Assembly: GCF_038005225.1 (NCBI RefSeq)
Contig: NZ_JBBOSU010000001.1
Location: 1,724,001 to 1,788,000 of the forward strand
Source of the DNA: Solibacillus sp. FSL K6-1523
GTDB taxonomy: Bacteria > Bacillota > Bacilli > Bacillales_A > Planococcaceae
Length of the DNA stretch: 64,000 nucleotides
Direction: 5' to 3'
This document shows, one piece after another, positions 56,688 to 64,000 of the stretch. The first letter of the stretch is position 1. Every line of letters starts with the position of its first letter. Below the pieces are notes generated by a model. The model had not been told where the DNA came from. It saw nothing but the letters and a program-made list of their open reading frames with translations, and searched no databases. A program made the translations under genes and the position numbers.

Positions 56688-57313
56688 ATTTCAATCTACG
56701 TTTCCAAAGAAGGACGTGACGACGGCTGTGCTTGGAATACGTTATTTGCTTCTGGATTTAATCCACACTTCCAATGTAGGAAGTGACAGTAATTGATGGT
56801 AAAGTTGCCGTAGATTTAGCAATTTCAATCCACACTTCCAATGTAGGAAGTGACTGTTTACCAAGGGTTTATTGACACATTAGCTTTATTTCAATCCACA
56901 CTTCCAATGTGGGAAGTGACCGAGTCACTTTTTGTAAGGATTATCCTTGGCCTATTTCAATCCACACTTCCAATGTAGGAAGTGACAACGATGCTGTCGC
57001 AACCCGCGCATACGTTGCGTTATTTCAATCCACACTTCCAATGTAGGAAGTGACCGTCTCGATTTCCGATTTACCGTATAAACTGTTAATTTCAATCCAC
57101 ACTTCCAATGTAGGAAGTGACTCGATATGCCGAATACTGTTATCGGTCTTAGCAATTTCAATCCACACTTCCAATGTAGGAAGTGACAATTTTAGCTCGT
57201 TTCCTTAGACAAGAATTTTTTATTTCAATCCACACTTCCAATGTAGGAAGTGACAAAGTCATCGAAGCTATACCTTTAGATTCCGGAATTTCAATCCACA
57301 CTTCCAATGTAGG
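56688..57313 (-). CRISPR. Type I-C-like CRISPR array, truncated
   Basis: Ten repeats and nine spacers. Complete repeats are 33 bp; read on the minus strand they begin GTCACTTCC and end TGGATTGAAAT, with an inner CACTTCC/GGAAGTG stem, as in type I-C arrays. Plus-strand starts: 56688 (degenerate), 56756 (one base short), 56822, 56888, 56954, 57022, 57089, 57155, 57222, 57288. Spacers are 33-35 bp, all different. The degenerate repeat on the left marks the leader-distal end, so transcription runs right to left. The rightmost repeat stops after 26 bases at 57313, where the mobile element begins. No leader or cas gene is in the window. Confidence 0.95.
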
Positions 57314-57330
57314 TAGAGTTTTTTTACAAC
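57300..57330. other. Probable attachment-site junction of the integrated element
   Basis: CTTCCAATGTAGG of the CRISPR repeat is joined to TAGAGTTTTTTTACAAC in place of the expected AAGTGAC. The serine recombinase gene ends 37 bases further on, the usual distance for an attachment site. The crossover bases cannot be fixed without the other end. Confidence 0.75.
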
Positions 57331-57349
57331 ACAGAAAAGAAGGGGGCGG

Positions 57350-58771
57350 TTAAAATGCCCATTCTATGTTAATATTATCGTTAGAAACGATTATTTTATT
57401 GATTAGTTTGGCGACTATCAATCGTTTCTGGTCGTCTGTCTCCTCATTACTCCAATCAAAATCGGGTAATTGGGAGATAGTTTTTTTTATATCCTCTAAG
57501 TTATTGTCATTTTCATGAGGTTTACTTAATTCTTTTATGTGCTGCTGTAATTGATCATGATGCGTTTTCAGTTTTTCTACTTTCCCGTTAATAATTTCGA
57601 TTGGCATACTATTTAAACTGTATAGGTCGATGAGATTAGACATCTGTTGCTTAATATTATTTAGTTCATTTTGCAACGTTTCTAACTTTGCTTTGTCATT
57701 TTTCTTTGTATGATACCCTTCGATAAATGCTGTATTGAGTTTTTTTATTTCTTTGATTACATATTGTTCTAAAGTTTCTTTTCGTTCTCCATCTTTTATA
57801 CAGTTCGGATCTTTCGTCATATGTTTGCGGTGATTGGTCCGTGAATAGCAATTGTAATACCTCATGCTTTCTCCATCTTTTAACTTTCCACCTGTTCTAC
57901 CAAACATTCGCGCACCACAATATTCACAGTATATAACTCCACTCAAAAAATAAGGGGAAGCCTTCGATTTTACTGCTCGCTTTTTTAACAGTTCTTGTAC
58001 GGTATCAAAAGTGGATTCATCAATAATTGCTTGATGTTCGCCGTCATAGATAGCATCTTTATGACGAATATTGCCTATATAGAGCGGATTAGTTAAAATC
58101 TTTTTTATCGTTGATTCAAATCTTACAACATCAGGATACTTCTTTTCCGAAGTCTTTAAAATAGTGTGAAGTCCTTTGCCTTGCATATACAGAGCGTAAA
58201 TATCCCTAACACATTGAGCCTCATATTCATTAACATGCAAAGAACCGTTTATATAGTCGTAGCCAGTAGGGTGTTGTTTCTTATTGCCACCACCATTCCA
58301 TTTACCTTTTTTGGCACGTCCTTCTTTTCCCATCATTGTGAGTTCTCTCGTTTGTTCTCGCTCTAATTGGGCAAAAACAGATAAAACGCCAATCATCGCA
58401 CGTCCGAACGGTGTTGTAGTATCGAATGATTCATTCAAACTCACAAAATCTACATTGTTTTTTAAGAATACTTCCTCTATTAAATATAAAGTATCTTTTT
58501 GTGATCTGCTCAAACGGTTAAGTTTATAGACTAGCACTAAATCGGCTGTGTTTTGCTCGATTTGGTTTATCATTTCCTGTAATGCAGGGCGATCCATGTT
58601 GGCACCCGAATAAGCAGGGTCTATATAAACTTTTATGATTGTGTATCCTTTTGCTTTTGCATATGCACGTAGCCGTTCTTCTTGTTCCCCGATGGAGTAA
58701 CCTTCAGTTGCTTGCTCTCGTGTGGATACCCTTATATAGATAAATACACGCAAATTTCTTTTATCGTCCAT
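57350..58771 (-). CDS. Large serine recombinase (integrase)
   Basis: 473 residues. Resolvase domain 1-150 with nucleophile Ser in VFIYIRVSTREQATEGYS and LVLVYKLNRLSRSQKDTL; recombinase domain with KILTNPLYIGNIRHKDAIYDGEHQAII; zinc ribbon CEYCGARM...C...C near 280-330; coiled coil (about 360-430) and a C-terminal tail. Such enzymes integrate phages and conjugative elements between attP and attB without long homology. The gene lies at the element edge beside the interrupted CRISPR repeat. Its start is preceded by a stacked set of dyads that may control it. Confidence 0.95.
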   Translation of the reverse strand: MDDKRNLRVFIYIRVSTREQATEGYSIGEQEERLRAYAKAKGYTIIKVYIDPAYSGANMDRPALQEMINQIEQNTADLVLVYKLNRLSRSQKDTLYLIEEVFLKNNVDFVSLNESFDTTTPFGRAMIGVLSVFAQLEREQTRELTMMGKEGRAKKGKWNGGGNKKQHPTGYDYINGSLHVNEYEAQCVRDIYALYMQGKGLHTILKTSEKKYPDVVRFESTIKKILTNPLYIGNIRHKDAIYDGEHQAIIDESTFDTVQELLKKRAVKSKASPYFLSGVIYCEYCGARMFGRTGGKLKDGESMRYYNCYSRTNHRKHMTKDPNCIKDGERKETLEQYVIKEIKKLNTAFIEGYHTKKNDKAKLETLQNELNNIKQQMSNLIDLYSLNSMPIEIINGKVEKLKTHHDQLQQHIKELSKPHENDNNLEDIKKTISQLPDFDWSNEETDDQKRLIVAKLINKIIVSNDNINIEWAF

Positions 58772-58800
58772 ACAAACCCTTCCTTATTTAGTTTTAGAGA

Positions 58801-58876
58801 AAAGAGTAGCAAATGAGCTACTCTTTTTTTAATTAATTAGCGCTAGTTAATTAATAATCCCAAGCGTTTGGGATTA
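58801..58876. promoter_or_regulatory. Three consecutive palindromes upstream of the recombinase
   Basis: AAAGAGTAGC / GCTACTCTTT (58801-58826, with T run), TTAATTAATTAGCGCTAG-type 26-bp palindrome (58829-58854), and TAATCCCAA / TTGGGATTA (58856-58875). They lie between the repressor stop and the recombinase start. The first may terminate on the plus strand; the other two look like protein-binding sites or a repressor terminator. Confidence 0.55.
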
Positions 58877-58899
58877 TGTCCCTTGGAATCTCTTTTTAC

Positions 58900-59388
58900 T
58901 TAAATAGAGTTCTTTTTTTGCACGCCTGAAACTGATAACGTTACCCCTTTTTGTTCTGCTTCAAGTTCTTGTCGATAGCGATTCAATTCCGCTTCAATTG
59001 GATCTTCTACAATAGTGACGGCTGTTTCAGCACGACTCTTAAATAATACCTCTACATGGTTAAGTAACGTTTCGCGTACATTGCGATCAAGGTCCATATA
59101 ACCTTTCATAATAGCAATCTCTAAATCTGAGAGGTTGCTTTTTTTTGCGTATTCATCCAGTGAGAACGTATCTGGTTGAATGAACATCTCACCTATACCG
59201 GTGCGAAGCCATGTTTCGTTGACGTTGTAAATAGAGCAAACAGTCTTTATGTGCCTATCCAATAATTCTCGTTTACCAACTTCTAACATAGCTAAAGTAG
59301 ATTGACCCATACCTAGTGATTTTGCGAAATCTGATTGATTTAATTTATGGTATTCTCTTATTTCTTTTAATCTTTCTATCATTGTCAC
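58900..59388 (-). CDS. Phage-type XRE repressor
   Basis: 162 residues: N-terminal helix-turn-helix (IERLKEIREYHKLNQSDFAKSLGMGQSTLAMLEVGKRELLDRHIKTVCSIYNVNETWL, about 1-62) and a helical C-terminal part that includes LDRNVRETLLNHVEVLF. There is no LexA-like Ser/Lys protease domain, so it is not self-cleaving of the CI type. It is divergent from the early genes, with three TTATCACAAA operators between. It probably keeps the element dormant. Confidence 0.92.
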   Translation of the reverse strand: MTMIERLKEIREYHKLNQSDFAKSLGMGQSTLAMLEVGKRELLDRHIKTVCSIYNVNETWLRTGIGEMFIQPDTFSLDEYAKKSNLSDLEIAIMKGYMDLDRNVRETLLNHVEVLFKSRAETAVTIVEDPIEAELNRYRQELEAEQKGVTLSVSGVQKKNSI

Positions 59389-59407
59389 ACCTCCTTATAG
59401 ACTTAAA

Positions 59408-59507
59408 TTATCACAAATGAAACTATTAATCAATTTTTATTTTAGTAAATCATTGACAATCATTCCGTTTGTGATAATGTGTGATTAAGAGTTATCACAA
59501 ATGAAAT
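59408..59507. promoter_or_regulatory. Divergent promoter with three repressor operators
   Basis: TTATCACAAATGAAA at 59408, its inverse TTTGTGATAA at 59468-59477, and TTATCACAAATGAAA again at 59492. TTGACA (59453-59458), with TAATGT 16 bases on, forms a rightward promoter overlapped by the middle operator. This is the classic immunity-switch layout. Confidence 0.85.
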
Positions 59508-59523
59508 CAAAGGGGTGAGATAT

Positions 59524-59694
59524 ATGAACGAAGTAATTTGCGAGATTCAGGACAAACCAGCAGTTGAACAAGTTCATGCGTTTTTAAATACGTTGACGGT
59601 AGAGCAACAACGCGAATTTCTTAACATAATTCAAGGTGCTCAAATTACGATGCGTTTAATGAAAAAAGAACGCGAAGGTGAACAAATCGCTTAA
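59524..59694 (+). CDS. Small early phage protein
   Basis: 56 residues: MNEVICEIQDKPAVEQVHAF, then helical sequence ending MKKEREGEQIA. AAAGGGGTGAG precedes the ATG. First gene after the rightward promoter, where a Cro-like regulator or antirepressor would lie, but no helix-turn-helix is evident. Function unknown. Confidence 0.7.
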   Translation: MNEVICEIQDKPAVEQVHAFLNTLTVEQQREFLNIIQGAQITMRLMKKEREGEQIA

Positions 59695-59818
59695 CGGTTG
59701 ATTGAACTGAAATATTATTAATCGATGCGCTGTTGTACCGAGCCAAGACGGTACCATTCGGACTTATAGCTAAAACGTGACGGTGGCGACGTTAGTAATG
59801 CGCGGGAGGGGTGGCAAA

Positions 59819-60058
59819 GTGGAGAAGTCTGTAAAAGAATATTTATTGCGAAAGTTTCCTCCAACAGTAAAAAGTTTGGAGGTTGCGTATGAATCCAGTG
59901 GTCTTAGTGATCATGTAGATATAGATAAAGCGCAAGAACTTTCAGATAAAATAATTGCGATGTTTAAAGAAGAGGATATGACGTATACAGATGCATACGC
60001 CATATTGGGTTTCATTCATATGGATCTTTCTTATCGTTCAGAACGGGTTAATTTATAG
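59819..60058 (+). CDS. Small early phage protein
   Basis: 79 residues from a GTG at 59819 behind GGGAGGGG: MEKSVKEYLLRKFPPTVKSL, VDIDKAQELSDKIIAMFKEEDMTYTDAYAILGFIHMDL. Helical and acidic. The stop abuts the end of the opposite-strand gene. No family recognised. Confidence 0.65.
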   Translation: MEKSVKEYLLRKFPPTVKSLEVAYESSGLSDHVDIDKAQELSDKIIAMFKEEDMTYTDAYAILGFIHMDLSYRSERVNL

Positions 60059-60565
60059 TTAGTTTTCTTTTGGTACCTGGATAAGTGAAACAACTTTAAT
60101 TTTTTCGTCAGCGATATTAAGGAAAGAAAGCTCCAATTTACCGTCTAATGATTTTGCGTTTAGTAGGTATGGATAGATTGGAGAATCGTCTGGTTGAATA
60201 TCTATATTATCGATAATGTTCATTACGGCATGGAATAACAATTCTAAATTATCGATGTGCTTATACGGATTCATTACCCAATTTCCTTTAGGAAGTGATT
60301 CCAAATATGCAGAATTGGCTTTTTCAAGGATTGGCGTTGCATTGTTCCCTTCAGAGTAGAAGTATTGATAGTCAATTGATCCATCGGTATCGATGAAAAA
60401 CTGCTTAATAGTACGATTTTCGAATGGAATAAAATCACCGTACCAAAGAATGCTATTAAATTCGATAACCAATTTTAAATTCTCATTAGCAAATGGAAAA
60501 TTAGGCATTCCACCTAGTTTTTTTAATAAATAATCTGCTGCCTGTAGTTGATGGGCTGTATACAT
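60059..60565 (-). CDS. Unrecognised protein in reverse orientation (possible cargo gene)
   Basis: About 168 residues from the ATG at 60565 (behind AGGTGGTGA). Mixed alpha/beta sequence: AHQLQAADYLLKKLGGMPNFPFANENLKLVIEFNSILWYGDFIPFENRTIKQFFIDTDGS, then WVMNPYKHIDNLELLFHAVMNIIDNI and LDGKLELSFLNIADEKIKVVSLIQV. No signal peptide or membrane helix. It stands alone on the opposite strand among early genes, with its own ribosome site, a layout typical of phage cargo genes. The family is not identified. Confidence 0.75.
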   Translation of the reverse strand: MYTAHQLQAADYLLKKLGGMPNFPFANENLKLVIEFNSILWYGDFIPFENRTIKQFFIDTDGSIDYQYFYSEGNNATPILEKANSAYLESLPKGNWVMNPYKHIDNLELLFHAVMNIIDNIDIQPDDSPIYPYLLNAKSLDGKLELSFLNIADEKIKVVSLIQVPKEN

Positions 60566-60646
60566 GTTAATCACCACCTTTCTAAAGGTGATTATACCAA
60601 ATTATTCAAATTAATTTATTCAGAATTGTAGAAAGGGATGAACAAA

Positions 60647-60799
60647 GTGGATGAATCTAAAAAAATTATCAATAGAGATAAAGATGGCAGAATCATTGAA
60701 GATTTATCTGAAGTGACGCTTCCGCAGGATTTGGAAATTAGCATTTTTAAAATTTTGAATCCTGACTTGTCAATCACAGAAGTAAGGTTTAGCAGTTAA
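60647..60799 (+). CDS. Small phage protein
   Basis: About 50 residues from the GTG at 60647 (AAAGGG upstream; an ATG at 60638 is too close to it): VDESKKIINRDKDGRIIEDL, SEVTLPQDLEISIFKILNPD, ending LSITEVRFSS. Acidic. Not recognised. Confidence 0.55.
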   Translation: MDESKKIINRDKDGRIIEDLSEVTLPQDLEISIFKILNPDLSITEVRFSS

Positions 60800-60828
60800 A
60801 TCGCAACACCTTAAAAGGAGGGAAATCG

Positions 60829-60933
60829 ATGGAGCCAGTCAATATTCGAAAGTGGACTAAATTACCTTTGGAGCAACGATTGTTTGTAATTAGTAACGCA
60901 ATTAATAAAACGGGGGTATGGCGATGGTTTTAG
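60829..60933 (+). CDS. Small phage protein
   Basis: 34 residues, MEPVNIRKWTKLPLEQRLF then VISNAINKTGVWRWF, behind AAAAGGAGGG. It overlaps the start of the next gene by 16 bases in another frame, so translation may be coupled. Unknown function. Confidence 0.6.
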   Translation: MEPVNIRKWTKLPLEQRLFVISNAINKTGVWRWF

Positions 60934-61130
60934 ACATTAATAAAGTGTCGGAAGAAATCATTCAATTAGTCGGTGAATACGCTTTTCATGTGGACGCATT
61001 GCGTGATGTGAATGAAAGATTAGTAAGGTGTGATTGTCCGTATTGTGCGGCGCAACAACTACGCTATTTAAAACATATCGCGCATATGGGTGGAGCTATA
61101 AAAATATCAAAACAAGATAGGAGCAATTAA
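60918..61130 (+). CDS. Small phage protein with CxC/CxxC motif
   Basis: 70 residues (or 68 from the ATG at 60924, which is better spaced from CGGGGG). DALRDVNERLVRCDCPYCAAQQLRYLKHIAHMGGAI contains CDCPYC, which may bind metal. Its stop abuts the AbrB-like start. Unknown function. Confidence 0.65.
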   Translation: MAMVLDINKVSEEIIQLVGEYAFHVDALRDVNERLVRCDCPYCAAQQLRYLKHIAHMGGAIKISKQDRSN

Positions 61131-61388
61131 ATGAAGTCAACAGGTATTGTACGCAAAGTGGACGAGCTAGGGCGCATTGTGCTGCCAATAGAGTTACGTC
61201 GAAGTTTAGGAATAGATGAAAAAGATCCGGTAGAAATTTTTGTGGATGGCGATAAAATCGTTATGCAAAAATACATTCCGAACGAAGAAAAAGAAAACGT
61301 TCGCCGAAATTTAGAACTCTTAATGGAAGATGCAATGAGTGGATTTGCAAAAGAAACCATCCAACGTGCGATTAGCCTAATTAAGTAG
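61131..61388 (+). CDS. AbrB/SpoVT-like transcription regulator
   Basis: 85 residues. The N-terminal swapped-hairpin DNA-binding domain matches AbrB: STGIVRKVDELGRIVLPIELRRSLGI then DGDKIVMQKY. The C-terminal part is helical (RRNLELLMEDAMSGFAKETI). Phage-borne AbrB copies can disturb host stationary-phase and sporulation control (inference). Its stop is followed by a terminator. Confidence 0.92.
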   Translation: MKSTGIVRKVDELGRIVLPIELRRSLGIDEKDPVEIFVDGDKIVMQKYIPNEEKENVRRNLELLMEDAMSGFAKETIQRAISLIK

Positions 61389-61467
61389 CGAAATGCAAAT
61401 CTATCAGTTTTTGGACAAAAAAAGAGACTAGCGAATAGCCAGTCTAAGCAAAAGAAATAAAATACCC

Positions 61468-61505
61468 AAAGCCTTTACGACTGCAATCGTGGAGGCTTTA
61501 AAAAA
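61468..61505 (+). terminator. Terminator after abrB-like gene
   Basis: AAAGCCTTTACGA pairs with TCGTGGAGGCTTT (one G-T pair and a mismatch), followed by an A-rich, not T-rich, tail, so efficiency is uncertain. A second small dyad (AGACT/AGTCT) lies at about 61428-61445. Confidence 0.5.
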
Positions 61506-61676
61506 CGCCGATTTGCTACTCGGAAAAAAGTAGTTCGGCCATTTGACTATTGCCAAATAATCTATCTTCATTTTACGTGAAAAATGGCAATGAGTCAATT
61601 ATCGTCCTTGTAATAGAGTATTAAGTTTATGACCACAACGACGTTAAAAGTACAGTAATAGCAAGGAGTTACTATT

Positions 61677-62582
61677 ATGAAATTGCCAAAATATAACGTA
61701 GAAAATTATGAAGATTATTTTGTGATCGATGAGAGTAATTTTACAGATAGTGTTGAGGAACGAATCGAGAAATTAAGAGATAAGCAGGTAAGCAAATATA
61801 GGGTGAAAACAATTCGAAGTGGACCAATGCTAGAATGTGAGATTTATCCAATACAGATTTGTTCGCCAGGAGGGAAACGATCCCAAAAGAAAAAAGTTAT
61901 CAGACAAGCTCAATCCAATCTAAATGATAAAAATGCAAAAAAGCAGTTAATCAGGTTAGTGAATACGAATTTCACCAAGCGAGATATTTGGATCACGCTC
62001 ACTTATAAAGATGGACGTTTACCAGCGGACTTAGAGCAAGCAAAGAAGGATATGCAAAATTACATTCGTCGTTTAAAGAGACACATCAAAAAATATGATT
62101 TGCCTGAGCTCAAATATGTATATGTTACGGAGTATCAAGATGCAGATAACAAGAAGGAAAAGCGTGTTCACCATCACATGATTTGTAATTTTGCTGATAG
62201 AGATATAGCAGAAGAACTATGGAATGGAGGAGGTAGAACACAAACTCGTAGACTTCAGCCAGATGATTTTGGGTTAGAGGGGTTAGCTCGTTATATAGCA
62301 AAAGAAAAAAGCGAATCAACAATAAAGCGCTATACACCTAGTCGTAATTTGCAACAGCCGAAAATTACGATAGCAGATAGCAAAGTAACCCGTAGACGCG
62401 CGGAGAAAATTGCAACAGAAGAAAACATGGCGCAAGAAATCTTTGAAAAGCTTTATGCCGGTTATAGTTTCAAAGACATGGAAGTAAAGTACAGCAATTA
62501 TGTTGCTGGTGCATACATCTATGTACGCATGAAACATATCGAACCTATAAAACAAAGAAGGGGAACGAAACAAGATGAATAA
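61677..62582 (+). CDS. HUH-type Rep-like endonuclease
   Basis: 301 residues with rolling-circle Rep motifs in order: motif 1 RDIWITLTYKDGRLP, motif 2 (metal-binding) KRVHHHMICNF, motif 3 GLEGLARYIAKEKSE with the candidate nucleophile Tyr. An N-terminal region of about 110 residues precedes. It is likely to nick DNA and stay linked to the 5' end, serving replication of the element. It overlaps the next gene by 8 bases. AAGGAG precedes the ATG. Confidence 0.8.
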   Translation: MKLPKYNVENYEDYFVIDESNFTDSVEERIEKLRDKQVSKYRVKTIRSGPMLECEIYPIQICSPGGKRSQKKKVIRQAQSNLNDKNAKKQLIRLVNTNFTKRDIWITLTYKDGRLPADLEQAKKDMQNYIRRLKRHIKKYDLPELKYVYVTEYQDADNKKEKRVHHHMICNFADRDIAEELWNGGGRTQTRRLQPDDFGLEGLARYIAKEKSESTIKRYTPSRNLQQPKITIADSKVTRRRAEKIATEENMAQEIFEKLYAGYSFKDMEVKYSNYVAGAYIYVRMKHIEPIKQRRGTKQDE

Positions 62583-63153
62583 AAATCATGGTCTAAATTC
62601 GGGTGAACGAGTACCATTTGGCCTTTTCCACGCAGCAGTTGAACGTGAAAAAGAAAGCGCGGCTAAACAGCATCATGTAGAAATGTTACGCGAAGGTCAA
62701 ATTACTATTTTTGAAGCAGTTCCCCAAACAAAAAAGGAGGAGAATCTAAAAATGATAGAGCAAGTATTGGCAAAGATAAAAAATGAAATGGCCAACAGCA
62801 AAAACAACGCATACGTACAGGTGATTGGTGAGTACCTAATTAATTACGTTCAAAATAATCCTTCATCAGCAGAAAAAGTTATGGACGAAAAGAAAACAAT
62901 CGTAGGTAGTTTAGATGCTATGCGTAAAGAGGCGGAAAAGAAAAAGCAAAATAATTGCGCGGTCCTTACAGATCAAGAAGGCTTTGCAATTGTGCTGAAA
63001 TACATGGGGCTAGATGCTGAAACAGCAATTATACAGCAACCAGTACAAGCGTCAGTTCCTATAACTATTAAAACAAACGATACGCCACAAACAGTAGATA
63101 ACATACCTAAGACTAAGCCGCGCTTTAAGGCATCGTTCGAAGAGTTCCTGTGA
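62575..63153 (+). CDS. AcrIIA9/PcfK-like family protein (tentative)
   Basis: 192 residues. The central block (about 60-145: MIEQVLAKIKNEMANSKNNAYVQVIGEYLI, then YVQNNPSSAEKVMDEKKTIVGSLDAMRKEA, AVLTDQEGFAIVLKYMGL) resembles my recollection of the family annotated as Cas9 inhibitor AcrIIA9, earlier PcfK-like, found in phages and plasmids of Firmicutes beside PcfJ. Flanks are disordered; the tail ends PRFKASFEEFL. The match is from memory and not verified. Coupled to the Rep-like gene upstream and the PcfJ-like gene downstream. Confidence 0.55.
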   Translation: MNKNHGLNSGERVPFGLFHAAVEREKESAAKQHHVEMLREGQITIFEAVPQTKKEENLKMIEQVLAKIKNEMANSKNNAYVQVIGEYLINYVQNNPSSAEKVMDEKKTIVGSLDAMRKEAEKKKQNNCAVLTDQEGFAIVLKYMGLDAETAIIQQPVQASVPITIKTNDTPQTVDNIPKTKPRFKASFEEFL

Positions 63154-63163
63154 GGTGAGTGCT

Positions 63164-64000
63164 TTGACTGAGATGAAGAATATAACAAATCAATTATTGG
63201 AGCATTTTGAAAGTGAAATAACAGAAGAGATACGAAGTTATGCAAGAGATGATGTATTGACGCATAGCCGTTATCTATTTGTTAGTAAAGGTAAAGATCC
63301 TGAAACGTATTGCACACACTGTCGGTACTGGTACTACGAAGAAGGGACAATCAAAACGGGAACGCAAGGAATTTGTCCGAACTGTAAATCGACTTGCATT
63401 TACAAGTATGCGTGGCGTAGCAGGAATACAGCTTTTGATGCAGCTTACTTTTTGTATTTCAAAAAGTCGATAAAAAATCCGCAAGTTGTGACGGCTACAT
63501 GGTATTACGCCAGTCATGATTTGAGAGGTAATTTTGTCGGAACATCAATTGAGTTAACTGCAGTAGCAAATTTGGTATTCGATTGTGAAAACAATACAGG
63601 TCAAATGTTAGAGAGATGGAGTTGGAATAGGGATTGGACGATTAATGATAGTATCACAACCCCATCTGTTTTACGAAATAGTGGAATCACTCGGAAAGTC
63701 GCGAAACAAAGCATCGAAGTAGCCGCAGCAGGCACTAAGTTAGCATATAGCAATTGGGATAAATATGCGTTAGAAGACATAGGGAAATATTTTGCTTTAG
63801 TTCTTAAATATCCAAGCATTGAAACCCTTAGTAAAGCAGGAGAGACAGGCGTTGTAAAAAGTAAATTATATGGTAATCGAACATATAGCGCGGTAAACTG
63901 GCGTGCTACGAAACTTCATAATATTTTTAAAGTTTCTAAGCAGGATTTCACGCAATTAGTAGATTTGAAGGCGGATTTGTTGGATTACTGGTTATGGCAG
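63164..64000 (+). CDS. PcfJ-like protein, partial
   Basis: The frame is open from a TTG at 63164 (behind GAGGTGA; ATG at 63173 as alternative) to the window edge, 279 codons. It carries a zinc-binding pair CTHCRYWYYEEG...CPNCKS near 45-70, then KYAWRSRNTAFDAAYFLYFKK and a long mixed domain (WSWNRDWTINDS; KYFALVLKYPSIETLSKAGE). The arrangement and zinc site suit the PcfJ family of conjugative elements and phages. The rest lies outside. Confidence 0.65.
   Translation, partial: MTEMKNITNQLLEHFESEITEEIRSYARDDVLTHSRYLFVSKGKDPETYCTHCRYWYYEEGTIKTGTQGICPNCKSTCIYKYAWRSRNTAFDAAYFLYFKKSIKNPQVVTATWYYASHDLRGNFVGTSIELTAVANLVFDCENNTGQMLERWSWNRDWTINDSITTPSVLRNSGITRKVAKQSIEVAAAGTKLAYSNWDKYALEDIGKYFALVLKYPSIETLSKAGETGVVKSKLYGNRTYSAVNWRATKLHNIFKVSKQDFTQLVDLKADLLDYWLWQ

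Noticed and set aside
56952-57161. 69-codon frame on the minus strand
   Set aside because: It translates CRISPR repeats and spacers.
56855-57287. Spacers matching genes within this window
   Set aside because: I compared spacers with the visible phage-like genes by eye and saw no clear match; a proper search was not possible.

Overview
The window is low-GC DNA with strong AGGAGG-type ribosome binding sites, many GTG and TTG starts, S-layer (SLH) proteins, a YwhD-family gene, DUF1700/DUF4097/PadR modules and a CsoR-copZ-copA locus. This points to a spore-forming Bacillales species, most likely in the Solibacillus/Lysinibacillus group; that placement is inference. No rRNA or tRNA gene was seen.

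Region 1 (1-9.7 kb) is chromosomal housekeeping: two PadR-controlled envelope-stress-type modules, a CMD-family protein, DUF3243, two tiny genes with matching leaders, a miniature IS605-family element, a TPR-GGDEF cyclase, an ECF sigma/DUF4179 pair and a ywhD-ferredoxin operon. Region 2 (10-18.5 kb) holds three tandem chemoreceptors (the middle one broken), a DesK/DesR-like two-component pair with a DUF418 membrane protein, and a VOC protein. Region 3 (18.5-24.5 kb) is accessory: an IS605-type tnpB element, an IS3 relic, an McrBC restriction pair and an SLH-anchored GH18 enzyme.

Region 4 (24.7-32.7 kb) has a LysR regulator, small conserved genes, a methyltransferase, a ferredoxin-NADP reductase, and a divergent Fur-box siderophore ABC transporter. 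Region 5 (32.9-43.4 kb) is a catabolic island. A sigma-54 activator faces a sigma-54 promoter driving hydratase, thiolase, hydroxyacyl-CoA dehydrogenase, acyl-CoA dehydrogenase, two SDRs, a two-part sodium:solute symporter and an acyl-CoA ligase: uptake, activation and beta-oxidation of an unidentified organic acid. Near-copies of a permease 3' end plus terminator bracket it. Region 6 (43.5-50.8 kb) holds cobT and zinc/copper homeostasis (CDF exporter, ArsR, two CsoR proteins, CopZ, CopA) with recognisable operators.

Region 7 (50.8-56.7 kb) carries a 971-residue protein built mostly from an Asp/Ala/Thr/Ser hexapeptide, its small partner, and a second tnpB element with a frameshift and an omega-RNA-like end. 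Region 8 (56.7 kb to the end) starts with a type I-C-like CRISPR array whose last repeat on the right is cut short. Directly after the cut lies a large serine recombinase gene, then a phage repressor, operators, early genes, an HUH Rep-like protein, a protein resembling the AcrIIA9 family and a PcfJ-like protein running off the end. The simplest reading is a prophage or related element integrated into a CRISPR repeat, separating the visible array from its leader and cas genes.
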